From Panax quinquefolius (taxonomy: Eukaryota > Streptophyta > Magnoliopsida > Apiales > Araliaceae), in contig CM035160.1 in the NCBI GenBank assembly GCA_020205615.1, forward strand, positions 149,277,991-149,341,990: DNA of 64,000 bases. Direction: 5' to 3'. A program made the translations under genes and the position numbers. The notes under the pieces are model-generated. The model worked only from the letters and a program-made list of their open reading frames with translations, made no database searches and had not been told where the DNA came from. Position 1 is the first letter of the stretch. Each line of letters opens with the position of its first letter. Of this stretch, positions 40,521 through 52,220 are shown piece by piece.

Positions 40521-41490
40521 TAGGGGTGCTCAAAAAATTTGATTTTTTGGTTTTTTTACCCAATCGGTTGGAACCGTGCAAATGCAAGCTGATTCTGCTT
40601 TTTTATTTTGGTTTTTTCTCTGCACTTGTTTTTGATTTTTAAATTTTTTCTGCATTGCAGTGGCGGTAATAGGAAATTTGAATTTGGTAAAACCGAAAGA
40701 AAATCGAAAGTCTAATAAATACTTACAGTACTTCATTTACTCTCTCTCTTCACATGGTTATCACTGTTTTGTTGGTTTCTCAGTTCTCACAAGATGACAA
40801 ACCAACATGTAAAATGTGTCTTACACAAGTTAAAGGGCTAATCTATCTATTAAATATTCTCTACCGAGGTCCATTTATTTAAGCTTTTTTTAAATTAAAA
40901 AAATATGCAATACTAGTAAAATATGCAATACTATATTTTATTGGCTCTTATAATATTTTATTGCAATATGATTCGGTAGTTGCATTGTTGCTTGCACAAA
41001 ATGACAAACCAACATGTAAAATTTTCTATTTTTTCCCAGTATATATCAACTCACTTTGCTTAGTTCTCTTTTTTCTATTCACCGTGGAGATCCAAGTTTA
41101 ACAAAACAACTGTCCACATTTATTAATTCAAAACAACAACTCAACATTCAACAAGCACAAAGCCAGTACCGATTAAAAAAAATTATTTAAAAACTCAACA
41201 TTCAACAAGCAACTCAAAATATTTAAAAAAAAATTTAACAAGCAGCAGTACAACATGAAGCACCATAGCTTATTTAAAAAAATTATTTAATTATTATTAT
41301 TTATTAATAAATATATATGTCACCATGCATGCGGTATAAATCAAAAATCGAACCGAAAAAACTGGTACCGATTATGTACTGAACCGGTAATTCGGTACCG
41401 ATTTTGGTTCTTGGTTTTTTGGTATTTTCGGATCGGTGCCGGTTCGATTTTTTCGGTACCGATTCAGTTTTTGATCGATGAGCACCTCTA
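40521..41490. mobile_element. Non-autonomous hAT-like transposon
   Basis: The ends TAGGGGTGCTC and GAGCACCTCTA are inverted (10 of 11). Flanking 8-bp sequences ATGGTGAA (40513-40520) and ATGGTAAA (41491-41498) match at 7 of 8, the hAT target-site length. Subterminal CGGTACCGATTT-type motifs are repeated near the right end (41365-41465) and echoed at left (AATCGGTTGGAACCG). No transposase. Confidence 0.8.
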
Positions 41491-43985
41491 ATGGTAAATG
41501 ATCCTTTATATTCATTCATTATTAAATTATGAAAATGATCTGTTTACGTGAATTATGATGAAAGTCATAATATAAGCATTGGACTGTTGATTATGATGAA
41601 AGTCATAATAAAAGCATTGGACTGATAAAAATCGTGGGTATATGTAGTATTACTAAGTATTATGATGAGTTATGTTGGTTATTATGGGAAAACATGAAAG
41701 TTTCTTAGAAATCACAAAGGGTTGAAAATCAGATTTTGGTGAAAATGGAACATGAAATTCAATTGACCATATCTCCTATTATATTTCAAATTTTTGAGTG
41801 TGGTCAAGTTTTAGAGTTAAATCTATGAGTTTTCTAACTTATCCAAGTGGAATCACTAGAAAAAGTGTTGTAGATTTTCGTATGGACTGATTTTAGCAAA
41901 GGAGTCAAAAACTGTAAAGTACCAAAAAGCTACTGCCCAAAAATATAAAAGGGCATTTTCGGCCACTTAATTTGTGAGAAAAATTTCGACCTTTTGGGAC
42001 ATGGAAATGTAGGGTATAAAGTACATCCTATCCAAAAATGAGCTCATTCTGAGTTAAAATGAGCAAGTTATGACTATTTCAATATTTAGGTTTTTCTGAC
42101 GAAAAATGCTATAACCGAAGTTCTATAACTCCGATGACTATGAAATTTAAACTGAAAGCTAACGTTAACATGTGTAAGATTCAGCTAAGATTTGAGAATT
42201 TCTGGAGTTAAACTTGAGGTAGCTAATTTCTTAAGGAATTAATTAGAAATTGATTTTTGAAAAATACTTAAGGGAATTGAAAAATTATAAAAAAAATATT
42301 TGTTGTGTATGAAATATATGTATATATGTTTGGACCAAGGATAGAAAAATAATAAGTTGATTTGGTAATTTTTCATGAAAATGGTTTAGTTACAAACATA
42401 TGAGTTAAATATGTTATGTGAAGTTGAAGAATTGGTAAATAGGATTTTAGGGCTTGAAAATCTTATATAAGGTATATGCAAATTTTTTATGAGGGATTTG
42501 ATCATTGGTGATGAAATCTTATGAGTCTGGCGTTTTTGAATGATTAAATGTATTATTTGGTAAAGTGTAAACAATTAAATTAAATTATTTATAAGTTTAA
42601 GAAGTGATTAAAATATTATTATAATATTAACAATATAAGATTATGAGTTTATTAAGTGATTGTTAATATTTGGATAAATTTAAAGTCTTTAATATTTATC
42701 TTTATTTTCGTTTGATTAATGTTTATATCATTGTCATCATCCTCATGCTTATATTGTGATGAAAGTCATCTTTGGCTTACGCAAAATGGGATCGTTGATT
42801 ATTGATTTTATGATTGTATATCTTTGGCTTACGTGCAAAGATGGACTGTTGATTATTGGTTTTACAATTGTATATCTTTGGCTTACGTGCAAAGATGAAC
42901 TATTGATTGATGAATATCCTTGGACGTAGTGCAGGGATGATTCGATGATGTAGATTATTTATTAAGCTGAGTCTCAGCGATAAAATATTAATTATACACT
43001 TTTGATTCGTAAAAGATAGTAGATATCATTCTCTACTTGACTCTTCTATGGATTACTTATTCTGCTGCAGTTAAACTTGATGTCTATTGTATTTTATCAG
43101 TTTAATATTGTTAAAGACTAATGATAATTTATTCTGCATTATCTTAGTCATAATATTTCTTACTGGGCTAGTTGAGCTCACCCTTTCTTTCACTGTTCTC
43201 TTCAGAAAATGAGAATATAGCTGAGACGAGTCGGGGAACGGAGTGACAGTCCAGATGATAGCATTAGTAGTCTTCACTATTCTATTAAATAGTGTGACAA
43301 TAAATGTAATGAGGACTCCATTGAGTGTGGATATTGTCTAGATGACAATATTCTTATTAAAACTCTAAGTTTATGTTTTGTCGTATTTTACACGACAGTT
43401 GTATTATTAAGTTGTATTTGTATTTTTGTACCATATAGTTGGTGACTCAAGATGGGTGATGTATACCTATTTTAGGGGTGTCACAAATGTACTACTAATT
43501 AAAATCTTGTTATTCCATAATCATTGATAATCAATATACTGACAAATTTACCTTTTAGTATAAAAATTAAGGTCTAAATATATACTAATATCATAAATTT
43601 TAAGTTTATTTCATAATCATCAATAATCAATATAATTAATTTTTATACCAAAAAGGGTAAATTTGTTATCAAACTTACTTTAAAATTAATAATGGTCCCA
43701 GATTTATCCTTTTTCCGTATAAAAATTTAATTAAATAAATATAAAAATGAGACTCAATATTATACATAAATATTTTTTAATCATGTGTTGTTGTCATATC
43801 ATCAATTTTTTAACGTGACACTGTCGATTAAATGTAATTAGAAAAAAATAAAATTTTAATCCTCCAACTGAAAAAATTGAGAAGATAATTCTCACAGCTG
43901 AAACAAGTTAAAAGTTTAATCCCATGATTGAAAAAATTTCCAAAGTAAAAAAAATTAATGTATTAATCCATATTTATATTTAGGT

Positions 43986-46861
43986 TGTGACGCCCCCAAA
44001 ATAGGTATACACAACACCCATTCTGAGTCGCCAAATACATGGTACAGAAACAACTACAACTTTATTATTACAACAAGAAAAGCTGTGAGTTTGAATACAA
44101 ATATTATCTTCTGATAATATCTATACTCAAATAAATCCTCATCACATTATTGATTCATTATTTTACAAAAATGGTGAGGACTACTAAACAACTCTCTCTA
44201 GAATCTTCATTCCATACCCCACTAGTACTCGCTTACATTCTCGCCTCCCGAGAAGAAAAATGGAACAACAAGGAAAAGGGTGAGCTCAACTAGCCCAAAG
44301 AAAGAATATTATGACTAAGATAATATACAACAAATTATCGTTAGTCTTCAACAGGAAAAAATCGATAGAATACAATAGGCAACAAGTTTCGATCAATATT
44401 CGCAGCGGAAATAATAATTCATAGAAGAGTTACGTAGAGAATGAAATCTACTATAATCTATGAATTTAATATCCATCATCAATATTTTATCCCCAGAACA
44501 TCAATCAATATACATCCGGAATCAAATATTCATCTTTGCACTACAGCCAAAGATATTCATCACTGGTCATGTTCATTTAAACACTGCTCATCTTTGCACT
44601 CTGCATCAAAGATATTAATCAATCGGTCCATGTTCATCTCAACACTGCTCATCTTTGCAGACTACTGCCAAAGATATTCTTCGAAATCATTCATCTTTGC
44701 ACTACTGCCAAAGATATTCTTAAGAAATCATTCATCTTTGCACTACAGGGCCAAAAGATATTCCATAATATCATCATTTAAGATCGAGGATGATGAAAAT
44801 ATTTTTTAAAGAAACGAATCCAAGTGAAACAAAATGACAAGGATTAAGGATTAAGGATTCGTGATTCGTACTTGGTTTTATCCACGTCCAAAAATACCTC
44901 AAAAATAATCATAGTGGTGTAAAATTCAAGAATGATCAAAACATTGATACAATCGAGCTAGTATCCGAATAGATATTTTGAACAAAAGAAAAAATTTTAT
45001 TTTTCTATGAATAATAGCAGATATCGTGAATAGTCTCAGATATCGTGAATAAAGGCCAGATATCGTGAATAGTAACTCAGACACCAAAAGATAGAAATTC
45101 CACAAAAACATCTTCACGCTTCATGAATAGTACTTTTCGTGAATAGTAACTCGTGAATAAGAACTCATGAATAAGAACTCGTGAATAAGAACTCATGAAT
45201 AAGAACCCATGAATAAGTAACTCCCGATATGAAAAAGTTCCAAATTTGATAAAAACTTGAGATCAACATTTCAAGATAAATGATATTGAAGAAATAATAT
45301 CATTACGAAAAAAAAATAATATCCCTTACCTCGAAGATCGATTTCTTACTAGAATACTAGGGTTATAGTCTTTGAAGGGACTTAGACCGCTTGTCTAGCA
45401 ATACTCAAAGTATACTCAAAATACTCACAAGAATACGCTCAAAATATCGAGAGAGAAATAGAGAAAACTTAAGTTTCGGTGTGATTTTCAATTCTAACCC
45501 AAGACCCTATTTATTTATAGGAAAATCGCTTTGACAAAAAGCGAAAAATTTAATATAATATTAATATAATTATACAAATTTTCCTTAGCCCACCTTTTGG
45601 TCAAAACACCAGCCACACATGTTAATGATGTCCAAAAATACAAAAATGTTTTTCTTAACAAAATAATTTAAACTCCCAAAATCAATTATTTTGAGCTTTC
45701 TAACTTCAATAATTCATAATAAATAGCCCTTTCATCAGAAAATTCGAATCTCACGAGTTTTTATAGGAAATTCAATTCTCTACAACTTTGCAGAAGAAAG
45801 TTTTTCCAAATTCCAAACAAAAATTGACCGAAATCCACAAACGGGCGATTTTACAAGCTATAATCAAATTTCGGTCAATAATTGTGTCCACCAACACACA
45901 AAACATGTGTTAAACATTTAATGCCACAAAAATACTCTTCCTCCTCATATACTCATATATCCCACATTCATTGTAAAAATATCATCGTTAATATATTATT
46001 AAAATAATATATTTAAATGAATTATTTTATCGTAAAAAAGATAAAATATTAATTTTCAACAATTGTCATTTTAAAAATTTTCTCCATCTATATCCACATA
46101 AAATCAATATTTTCCTCATCATATAAATCAATAATTAATTATTCACAAATAATATTACAGAATCACAATATTGACAACCGAGGCGGCTTCCCGAGAAAGG
46201 GGCTTTCCAATAAGAATTTCTTCATCCGCCTTGAATTAGATGACCAAACCTCTCCTTGTATGTAACTTTCTAGACATTGCCAATAATGTTATCTAATAAT
46301 ATTATTCGGATAATATGAATTATTGCTTCGATAATGAAAGATAATTGTGTAATGACAATTATCAAAACAACAAAGATATAAAATATCAACGCAAAGAATT
46401 ATTAACTCAATAAAATCTCGAACAAGAATTATCAGTAACCATTATCGAGTAGTGCCTTCTTCGTAAGAATCAATAATTGGTGCAATACCGCGTGCTTCTT
46501 TCAACAACGCCAGACAATATTAGTGTGTTTTAACCACCTAGATTCCAACAAGATTAATCTAAGAATAACTACGCCAGAATTCTTAAAAATAACTTATATT
46601 TGTCGTTTTCTTCATCCAATCGCTTTCCGTTATGGGGCCCACACATGGTCGCTGCTACGTCAGTATTTAATATTCCCCGACAAAGATTTAATATTCCACG
46701 ACCAAACGAATATTCCCTCGAATAACAATGAATATTTTATAACCACTTGCTTATTTTAAAATATTTAACGATTTAACCCTTAACTATCCACATTAATCAA
46801 ATCAACCCTTACTATTTCAAATAAAGGAAATTCTTTTTATTTAAAAATTTTCGGTCTTACA
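43986..46861 (-). mobile_element. Solo LTR (copy D)
   Basis: On the plus strand it starts TGTGACGCCCCC and ends GGTCTTACA (minus orientation TGTAAGACC...GGGCGTCACA). A perfect target duplication TAGGT lies at 43981-43985 and 46862-46866. It is close to copy A throughout (for example TTTGATTAATGTGGATAGTTA near its 5' end and GGAAAGCCCC near 46200). No internal region; solo. It includes five hairpin units CATCTTTGCA...CCAAAGAT at 44531-44763. Confidence 0.92.
44531..44763 (-). repeat. Five-unit ATCTTTG/CAAAGAT hairpin array in LTR D
   Basis: CATCTTTGCACTAC(A/T)G(C)CAAAGATATTC recurs five times with 35- to 60-bp spacing. Arms ATCTTTG and CAAAGAT can pair. The same units occur in LTR A (7552-7680) and LTR C (42767-42895). 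Confidence 0.8.
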
Positions 46862-46866
46862 TAGGT

Positions 46867-47345
46867 CTTGTTATAAAAATATTTTTGGTCTAATCTCTTA
46901 TTTTTATATAATATTTAATTTAGTTAATATTCTATTACAATTTAAGTTTTATTTTTTTATTAGTTTTAAATTTAAAATATGTTGAATTAATATTTAAAAT
47001 TAGTAATAATCTTATATAAAGAACTTAGTGCAAAAAGTATATTTGAGATTCAACTATTTATCTTAATTGAACATTATTTTGAATTTTGATGAGAGACTAT
47101 TATTCATATAAATTAATTAATAACTTAAAATATAGAAATTATTAATCTCACATTACTCATGAAGTTATATAATTTCTCATAATAGCTTTAAGAATGAAAA
47201 AAATAGTCCAATAGACTATTCAAAGGATTATTGATATCTAACTATAGAATAAAATAATTCAGAATAATATTAAGATAAAACAAATGATCTAGTTTCAAGT
47301 AATTTTATTTTATTTTTGCAAAAAGCCCTAAAAACTAGGGAGTAC
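46867..47345. other. Non-coding AT-rich region
   Basis: No gene or defined element was recognised. Confidence 0.5.
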
Positions 47346-47353
47346 TTATTAAT

Positions 47354-47647
47354 TAGACCTGGCAAACGGGCGGACCAAGCCCAAATGAACCGAGTAAAAA
47401 ACGAACGGACTAAAAAAAGGTCGGGTTTTGTTGGGCTAAAATTTTGCAGTCCAGAGGCCAGCCCGTGGCGGGCGGACCGAGACTAATTCGTGTCTATTTT
47501 ATGTTTTTTTTTGTTTTGCCCAAACGGACCGGGCGGGTGGCGGGCCGGGCAAAAAACACCTGAATTTTAGTGGGCTAAAATTCTGCAGCTCAAAGCTTGG
47601 TCGCGGCGGGCGGGCCCGCGGGCTTGGGCCATGTTTTGTCAGGTTTA
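47354..47647. mobile_element. hAT-type MITE
   Basis: The ends TAGACCTGGCAAAC and GTTTTGTCAGGTTTA are inverted. The 8-bp flanks TTATTAAT (47346-47353) and TTATTAAC (47648-47655) match at 7 of 8. Unlike its surroundings the interior is GC-rich (GGGCGGGC, GGGCCGGGC). 294 bp, non-coding. Confidence 0.82.
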
Positions 47648-47655
47648 TTATTAAC

Positions 47656-47902
47656 TATTCCAACCGTCCCTTAATATATGTCGTTTTAAAGTTGTGCACA
47701 AATATTAATAAATATAATATTAAGTGCTTATATGGTCTTTGGTGTTATTTATTGGGCAGAAATTAGTGACAGAACCAACGTTATATTTATGATAATATTA
47801 GAAACTAAACAATTAATGTTTAATTGAAATTTTCAAACGATAAATATTAAGTAACAAAAACACTTTTTTAAAATAATTTTTAAAAAGGGACCGAGGGAGT
47901 AG
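47656..47902. mobile_element. Diverged Stowaway-like MITE
   Basis: Left CTATTCCAACCGTCCCTTA pairs with the reverse complement of TAAAAAGGGACCGAGGGAGTAG at right. Size and ends fit an old Stowaway element. It abuts the hAT MITE. Confidence 0.5.
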
Positions 47903-48317
47903 TTGAGTTAAATGCATTTTGTATCTTTTAAGTTTACGCCATATTGTATTTTATATTTCAAAACGTGACATTTTGTATTCCGTACTTTTAATGAACCGAC
48001 ACATAACACCTTTTAACTCAAAATCAGACACTTCCTTATAATTTTAGTGACGAATTTTGGACAAAGGGTATTATGTGCTGGTTTATTAAAAGTATGGAAT
48101 GTAAAATATTAAGTTTTAAAGTATAGAATTCAATGTGCAAAATAGAGTATACTTAAGGGTAACAAAATACATTTAACTCCCAATAGTTTTGTTTGGTTGA
48201 TGAAAGTCATGTTTAGTTAGGAAAAGACATTAGGGCTTTAATTAATCACCAAACTCCTCTTTACTAGGCCAATCTCCCTCTTCCCCATCTCCCTCTTCTC
48301 TCCCAACAAGCAGAGTG
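47903..48317 (+). promoter_or_regulatory. Promoter and 5' UTR of the SELT-like gene
   Basis: A CT-rich tract (CTCCCTCTTCCCCATCTCCC at 48271-48290) lies just before the start codon, typical of a plant 5' UTR or Y-patch. No clear TATA box. Confidence 0.4.
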
Positions 48318-48720
48318 ATGGATCGAGTACAGCTTCTGTTGCTTGGTTTACCTCTCTTCCTCTTCTGCTCAGACATCGTTAATCTCTTCGGATCACCACC
48401 ACCTCCTCCGCCCAAAGCCGCCCACCACCACCTCCACCAACCCCAATCGCATCCCGTAATTCCTGAAACTCTACAATTCCCTACCCAGGTCAGCTCTCCA
48501 ACCCAACCCAATTTCTCCTCTTATCTACTACTATATACTTTACCCTTTTTAAGGAAAATCCCCCTAGTTAAGTTTCCATAATCAAAGTTTCTAACTTTTT
48601 TATTATGTACTCGCAGAAGGCTAGTGGCGGCATTGGAGGAATAGGTATAGGCAATACGGTAAAAATTGACTTCTGCTCGTCTTGTTCTTACAGGCAAGTT
48701 TCCATCCATCCATTTTTCTG

Positions 48721-48774
<54 letters not shown>

Positions 48775-51700
48775 AAATAAATTGGGGATGTATTTACTGA
48801 TTTTTGTGGGACTGTTTTACATTGATTTTTACAAGCTCATCTTCTATGCCTGTAGTGCTTTACTTTCAAGTTGATAGATTTCTTTGTCAATATGACTTAA
48901 GAACTTTGATCAAGGAATTTTGTCACACAACTCCTCTTCTTTCTTTTTTCTTAAAAAAATATATTTTCATGTTTAATGGGTTTATAACTTCATTTGAAGT
49001 ACTCCCTCCATTCAAAATGGACTACTCCTATATGAATTTACTGTACTTTTTTTTTTGGTCTGAGCATACTAATATTTGGACACACACTTGGACATAATCT
49101 TTATATTATGTTTTTGCAATATTAAATTTTAAAACTAAAAATTTGCGAGTGCAAAAATTTATTGGAATGATAATATTTATGTGTCTGGTTGACAAACTTA
49201 AAATGAGTAAAGAAAAGGCCAAATTGAACCCTCGTCTTGGGAGGAAGGGAGTATGTTGGTGTTAAGTTAGTGCTGATTTGTGAGAGTGAGAACTGTGGAG
49301 AAAAGTACAAGTTATGTCGCCTGTTCAACCTGAAATAGTTTAGATCTGGGCTTTTGTTCTCATTCATAAATCATGTGTATGTTGTTATGTTATTGATGCT
49401 GTAAAGTTTAATCTATTCCATATTCGTTACTATATATAGTTCTTGTTCCATTTTACCTCCATCTTGTTCAAAAAAAAAATTCATTAGGGAAAGTGAGGGA
49501 AAGGCGTTTTATGCCTGTAGCTTTATTATACTTTTGGTTTTAGCCTTTAGGTTTCCATCATAGGAAGGCTATAATATGTAATTTATGCAGTTTGTAGATT
49601 TACTTAAATTTGTTTGTTATGATTCATGGCAGAGGGAATGCAGTGACAATGAAGAATATGTTGGAATCTTCATTTCCTGGGATTAATGTTATTCTTGCTA
49701 ACTACCCCCCTCCACTTCCAAAACGCTTGTTGAGCAAAGTGGTACCCGTTGCTCAATTTGGGATAATTGGTATAGTCATGGCTGGTGAACAAATTTTCCC
49801 AAGGCTGGGATTTCCAGCTCCGCCTCCTTGGTACTACTCTTTGCGCGCAAATAGATTTGGAACCATTTCAACTACATGGCTCCTTGGAAATTTCCTACAA
49901 TCTTTTCTACAAAATTCCGGTGCCTTTGAAGTCTCCATCAATGGTGAACTGGTACAGTTCCTTTCTCTAACTTAAGATTTTATTGGATTTTAATCATCAA
50001 AAAGAGAAAAAGAAAGAAGAACAAGAACACACTTTTTATGGCTTTTAAGAAAGTCTTTGCTTTTATTGGTGCTCTTGACTTCGACTTTATTCTAGGTTTA
50101 CTAAGGATTTTTTTTTTAAATTTAATTTGTAAGCGATGAATTTTTATAGCACTCATTGTGCCTTTCAGGGGGGGGGGGGGGGGGGATTCTCTATTTTGCA
50201 AAAACAAATCATGCATGTTTGCAATATCTTATCTTCCCTTTTCCTTGGAGAAACGTCTATTTAACCTGAAATGGATGTTTTATACTATGCCATGATATCC
50301 AGTTGGGTTTGTTTGGTCTAAATAGATCAAAAGTACTGGAAATGTTGTATCATTTCCCAATATCCTGTTGTTAATTTGTTATTGTTATATTAACTTGGTC
50401 CACAAAAAATTATAATTATTGCTTTTAGTTCTTTTAGTGCCCTTTGGCTGAGTGGTTAGATGGAAACACTTCCACTCATTGAGCTATTATCAAAAGTTCT
50501 TTCATGTAAAATCGTGTCTTAAATAATTTTTAAAAGCATTTTATATAGATATTTTAGTAATTTTGTAAGTTTTAATGTAGAGTGTAAACGTATTTTTAAA
50601 AGCACTAAAGCAAATTAGCTTCTCCTTATAGTGCTTTTACACCCAAAATTGGGTAAAAGCACTTGTGTTATTTTACCCAATACTCTCAAATCATTTAAAT
50701 TAAGAGGGCTTCTAGCCCACTGCATCGCTCTGCCAAATGGGCACTTAGGTGGTGATTGATAAAATTATTTAATTAAGATTTGTATAATTTAGACGTCTGT
50801 ATAAAATAATGTGTTTATTTGAAATATATACCGAATGAAAATTTTTGCTTGATAACTCTTCTGTATAATAATAGTATTTTACCAATTTAACCTTGTAAAA
50901 CATTTTGAATAACTTAAACATAATTAATGGTAGAAAAAAATATAATATGCACTGTCAAAGTATTTGACTCGGTTTAATAATTTTATTTTTATTTTTTGTT
51001 AACATTATTTATTTATATTTAATTAACTATTTTTGTATGTTTATTAATAATTTTTAAAATAAAATCTTTTATGTGGGCTGAGGCAATTTATTTATTTATT
51101 TATTTGGATGTACAACTTTTTATTTATTTGAAGTAAATAGACCAATTCAAATAAACAGTATTAATTTGGTTCATAAATACTTTATGTTAATAAAATAAAA
51201 CTAGTGAAAAAAAATACTACTATTGTACAGTTTATTTCATTTCATACTATAATATGTGTACCGGCTGGGTGGAGATGTTAGGGACAACAAAGGAATTTGG
51301 TTTCCTCTGTATAATTTATACTTGGGTTGAAGTCTGACTGAAAAAGAGAAAGAAAAATTCATACAAAAAATTTGTCAAACAAGATTATCCTCTTACGGAG
51401 AAAGAGGCTATGCTGGACAGAGGCATGCAGACACAAACAAACACGACCTTAGATATTACAACGTAGCTATATTCTTTCTTTGCCTAATATACAAGACCAA
51501 ACTGTTTACACCCATTACGGGGTTCACCTTAGTTCAACACAACCATGTACCTTCTTTTCCTTGTACTTCTTTTTATGCTTTTCGATTTATTCGATCAAGT
51601 ATATACCTCTCCTTTTCTCAAATCAGTGATAACATAAAGCACTTGTTGCTTTCCTTTTTTTTTTTTTTTTTACCTCATTTTGACTTTCTTTCTTGTCAAG

Positions 51701-52220
51701 TTTTTCCATAATTGGTTTATATCCTTCCTTCAAGCCCCATCTCTCAGGCAATGACCGTTACATGATATAGTAAGAAGTTAATGATTTCTTTCATGGTTGT
51801 AATCTATAAGCTAGTTCGTGAATGAATTCTTTATAGGAATGTCTATGTATACGTAATAGTGTTCATTTGGCAAAATCTCCACTTTTATTTCAAAAAATAA
51901 TGGTAATAATAATATCCTTTCAGAGCGACAAAGCTTCATGTTTTACTATAATCTCTTTACACAAATGACTTGTCCTCCCCCTTCTCACCCCACCCTAATA
52001 TAAATATATTTTGGTAATGGAGGATTCCTGAAATATTCTTATACAAGTTTTGTGCATTTAGACCTAATACCTTCCGTCTTTTTTGTCTCATACAATGCAG
52101 ATTTTCTCAAAGCTGAAGGAGCATAGGTTTCCCGGTGAGATTGAGTTGAAGGATCTTATAAGCAAAAGAATCACTGGTTCAAGAGTTCTAGATGGCCTTG
52201 GTGGAGCTGTCTGGTCATAG
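48318..52220 (+). CDS. SELT-like protein (Cys homologue of selenoprotein T)
   Basis: Four exons, 48318-48488, 48617-48693, 49633-49951 and 52101-52220, join in frame to 228 residues. Intron 2 starts with GC (AG|GCAAGT) rather than GT; introns 1 and 3 are GT-AG. The N-terminus is hydrophobic (QLLLLGLPLFLFC), likely a signal or membrane segment, followed by a Pro/His-rich linker. CSSC at residues 77-80 occupies the place of CxxSec in animal selenoprotein T, so a redox thioredoxin-like role is expected, probably at the ER. The hydrophobic stretch QFGIIGIVMAG (124-134) and FLQNSGAFEV follow the family pattern, and FSKLKE-RFPGEIEL closes the domain. The start is the first in-frame ATG and matches the family's MD-x-QL beginning. 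Introns 2 and 3 carry MITEs. It is convergent with the tomosyn-like gene. Confidence 0.95.
48725..48774. repeat. (AT)n(GT)n microsatellite
   Basis: Compound dinucleotide repeat at the start of SELT intron 2, 32 bp after the donor. Confidence 0.9.
49002..49251. mobile_element. Stowaway MITE in SELT intron 2
   Basis: CTCCCTCCATTC at left and GGGAGGAAGGGAG at right are inverted, with TA on both sides (49000-49001, 49252-49253), the Tc1/mariner target duplication. 250 bp. Frames on either strand are not genes. Confidence 0.8.
50168..50185 (+). repeat. Run of 18 G residues
   Basis: Uninterrupted poly-G on the coding strand in SELT intron 3, able in principle to form a G-quadruplex. Very rare in such AT-rich DNA; an assembly-length error is also possible. 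Confidence 0.85.
50437..50744. mobile_element. Tourist-like (PIF/Harbinger) MITE in SELT intron 3
   Basis: The ends GTGCCCTTTGGCTGAG and CTCTGCCAAATGGGCAC are inverted, with TTA on both sides (50434-50436, 50745-50747), the 3-bp duplication of PIF/Harbinger elements. 308 bp. The internal run TGGCTGAGTGG only superficially resembles a tRNA A box. Confidence 0.8.

Larger units (their letters stand above)
38419..43485 (+). mobile_element. Solo LTR (copy C) with nested hAT element
   Basis: Starts TGTGAGACCCC and ends GGGGTGTCACA, with a perfect target duplication AATGT at 38414-38418 and 43486-43490. No internal coding sequence is present, so it is solo. Without the nested hAT it is about 4.09 kb, longer than its relatives A (2.6), B (2.66) and D (2.88 kb). 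Much of the extra length is 41500-42700, which has no counterpart that I noticed in the others. It contains repeats at 39240-39500, a hairpin array at 39967-40510 and ATCTTTGG hairpins at 42767-42895. Confidence 0.9.
37995..43975. mobile_element. Inverted-repeat element split by solo LTR C
   Basis: The left arm (about 37995-38413) and right arm (about 43491-43975) are inverted copies. Landmarks at left are CTTCTCAATTTTTTCAATT, TTTTTCTAATTAC and AAAAATATTTATGTGTAATATTGAGTCTCAT; their reverse complements occur at right (for example ATGAGACTCAATATTATACATAAATA near 43747). Without the LTR insert the element would be about 0.9 kb. Non-coding; the class is unknown. Confidence 0.7.

Noticed and set aside
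48242..48511. Minus-strand ORF opposite SELT exon 1
   Set aside because: It is the complement of the proline/histidine-rich coding exon; its Trp/Gly-rich text is a shadow.
50445..50470. tRNA or tRNA-derived SINE suggested by TGGCTGAGTGG (A-box-like)
   Set aside because: No B box or cloverleaf is found; the bases are the inverted end of a Tourist-like MITE with TTA duplications.
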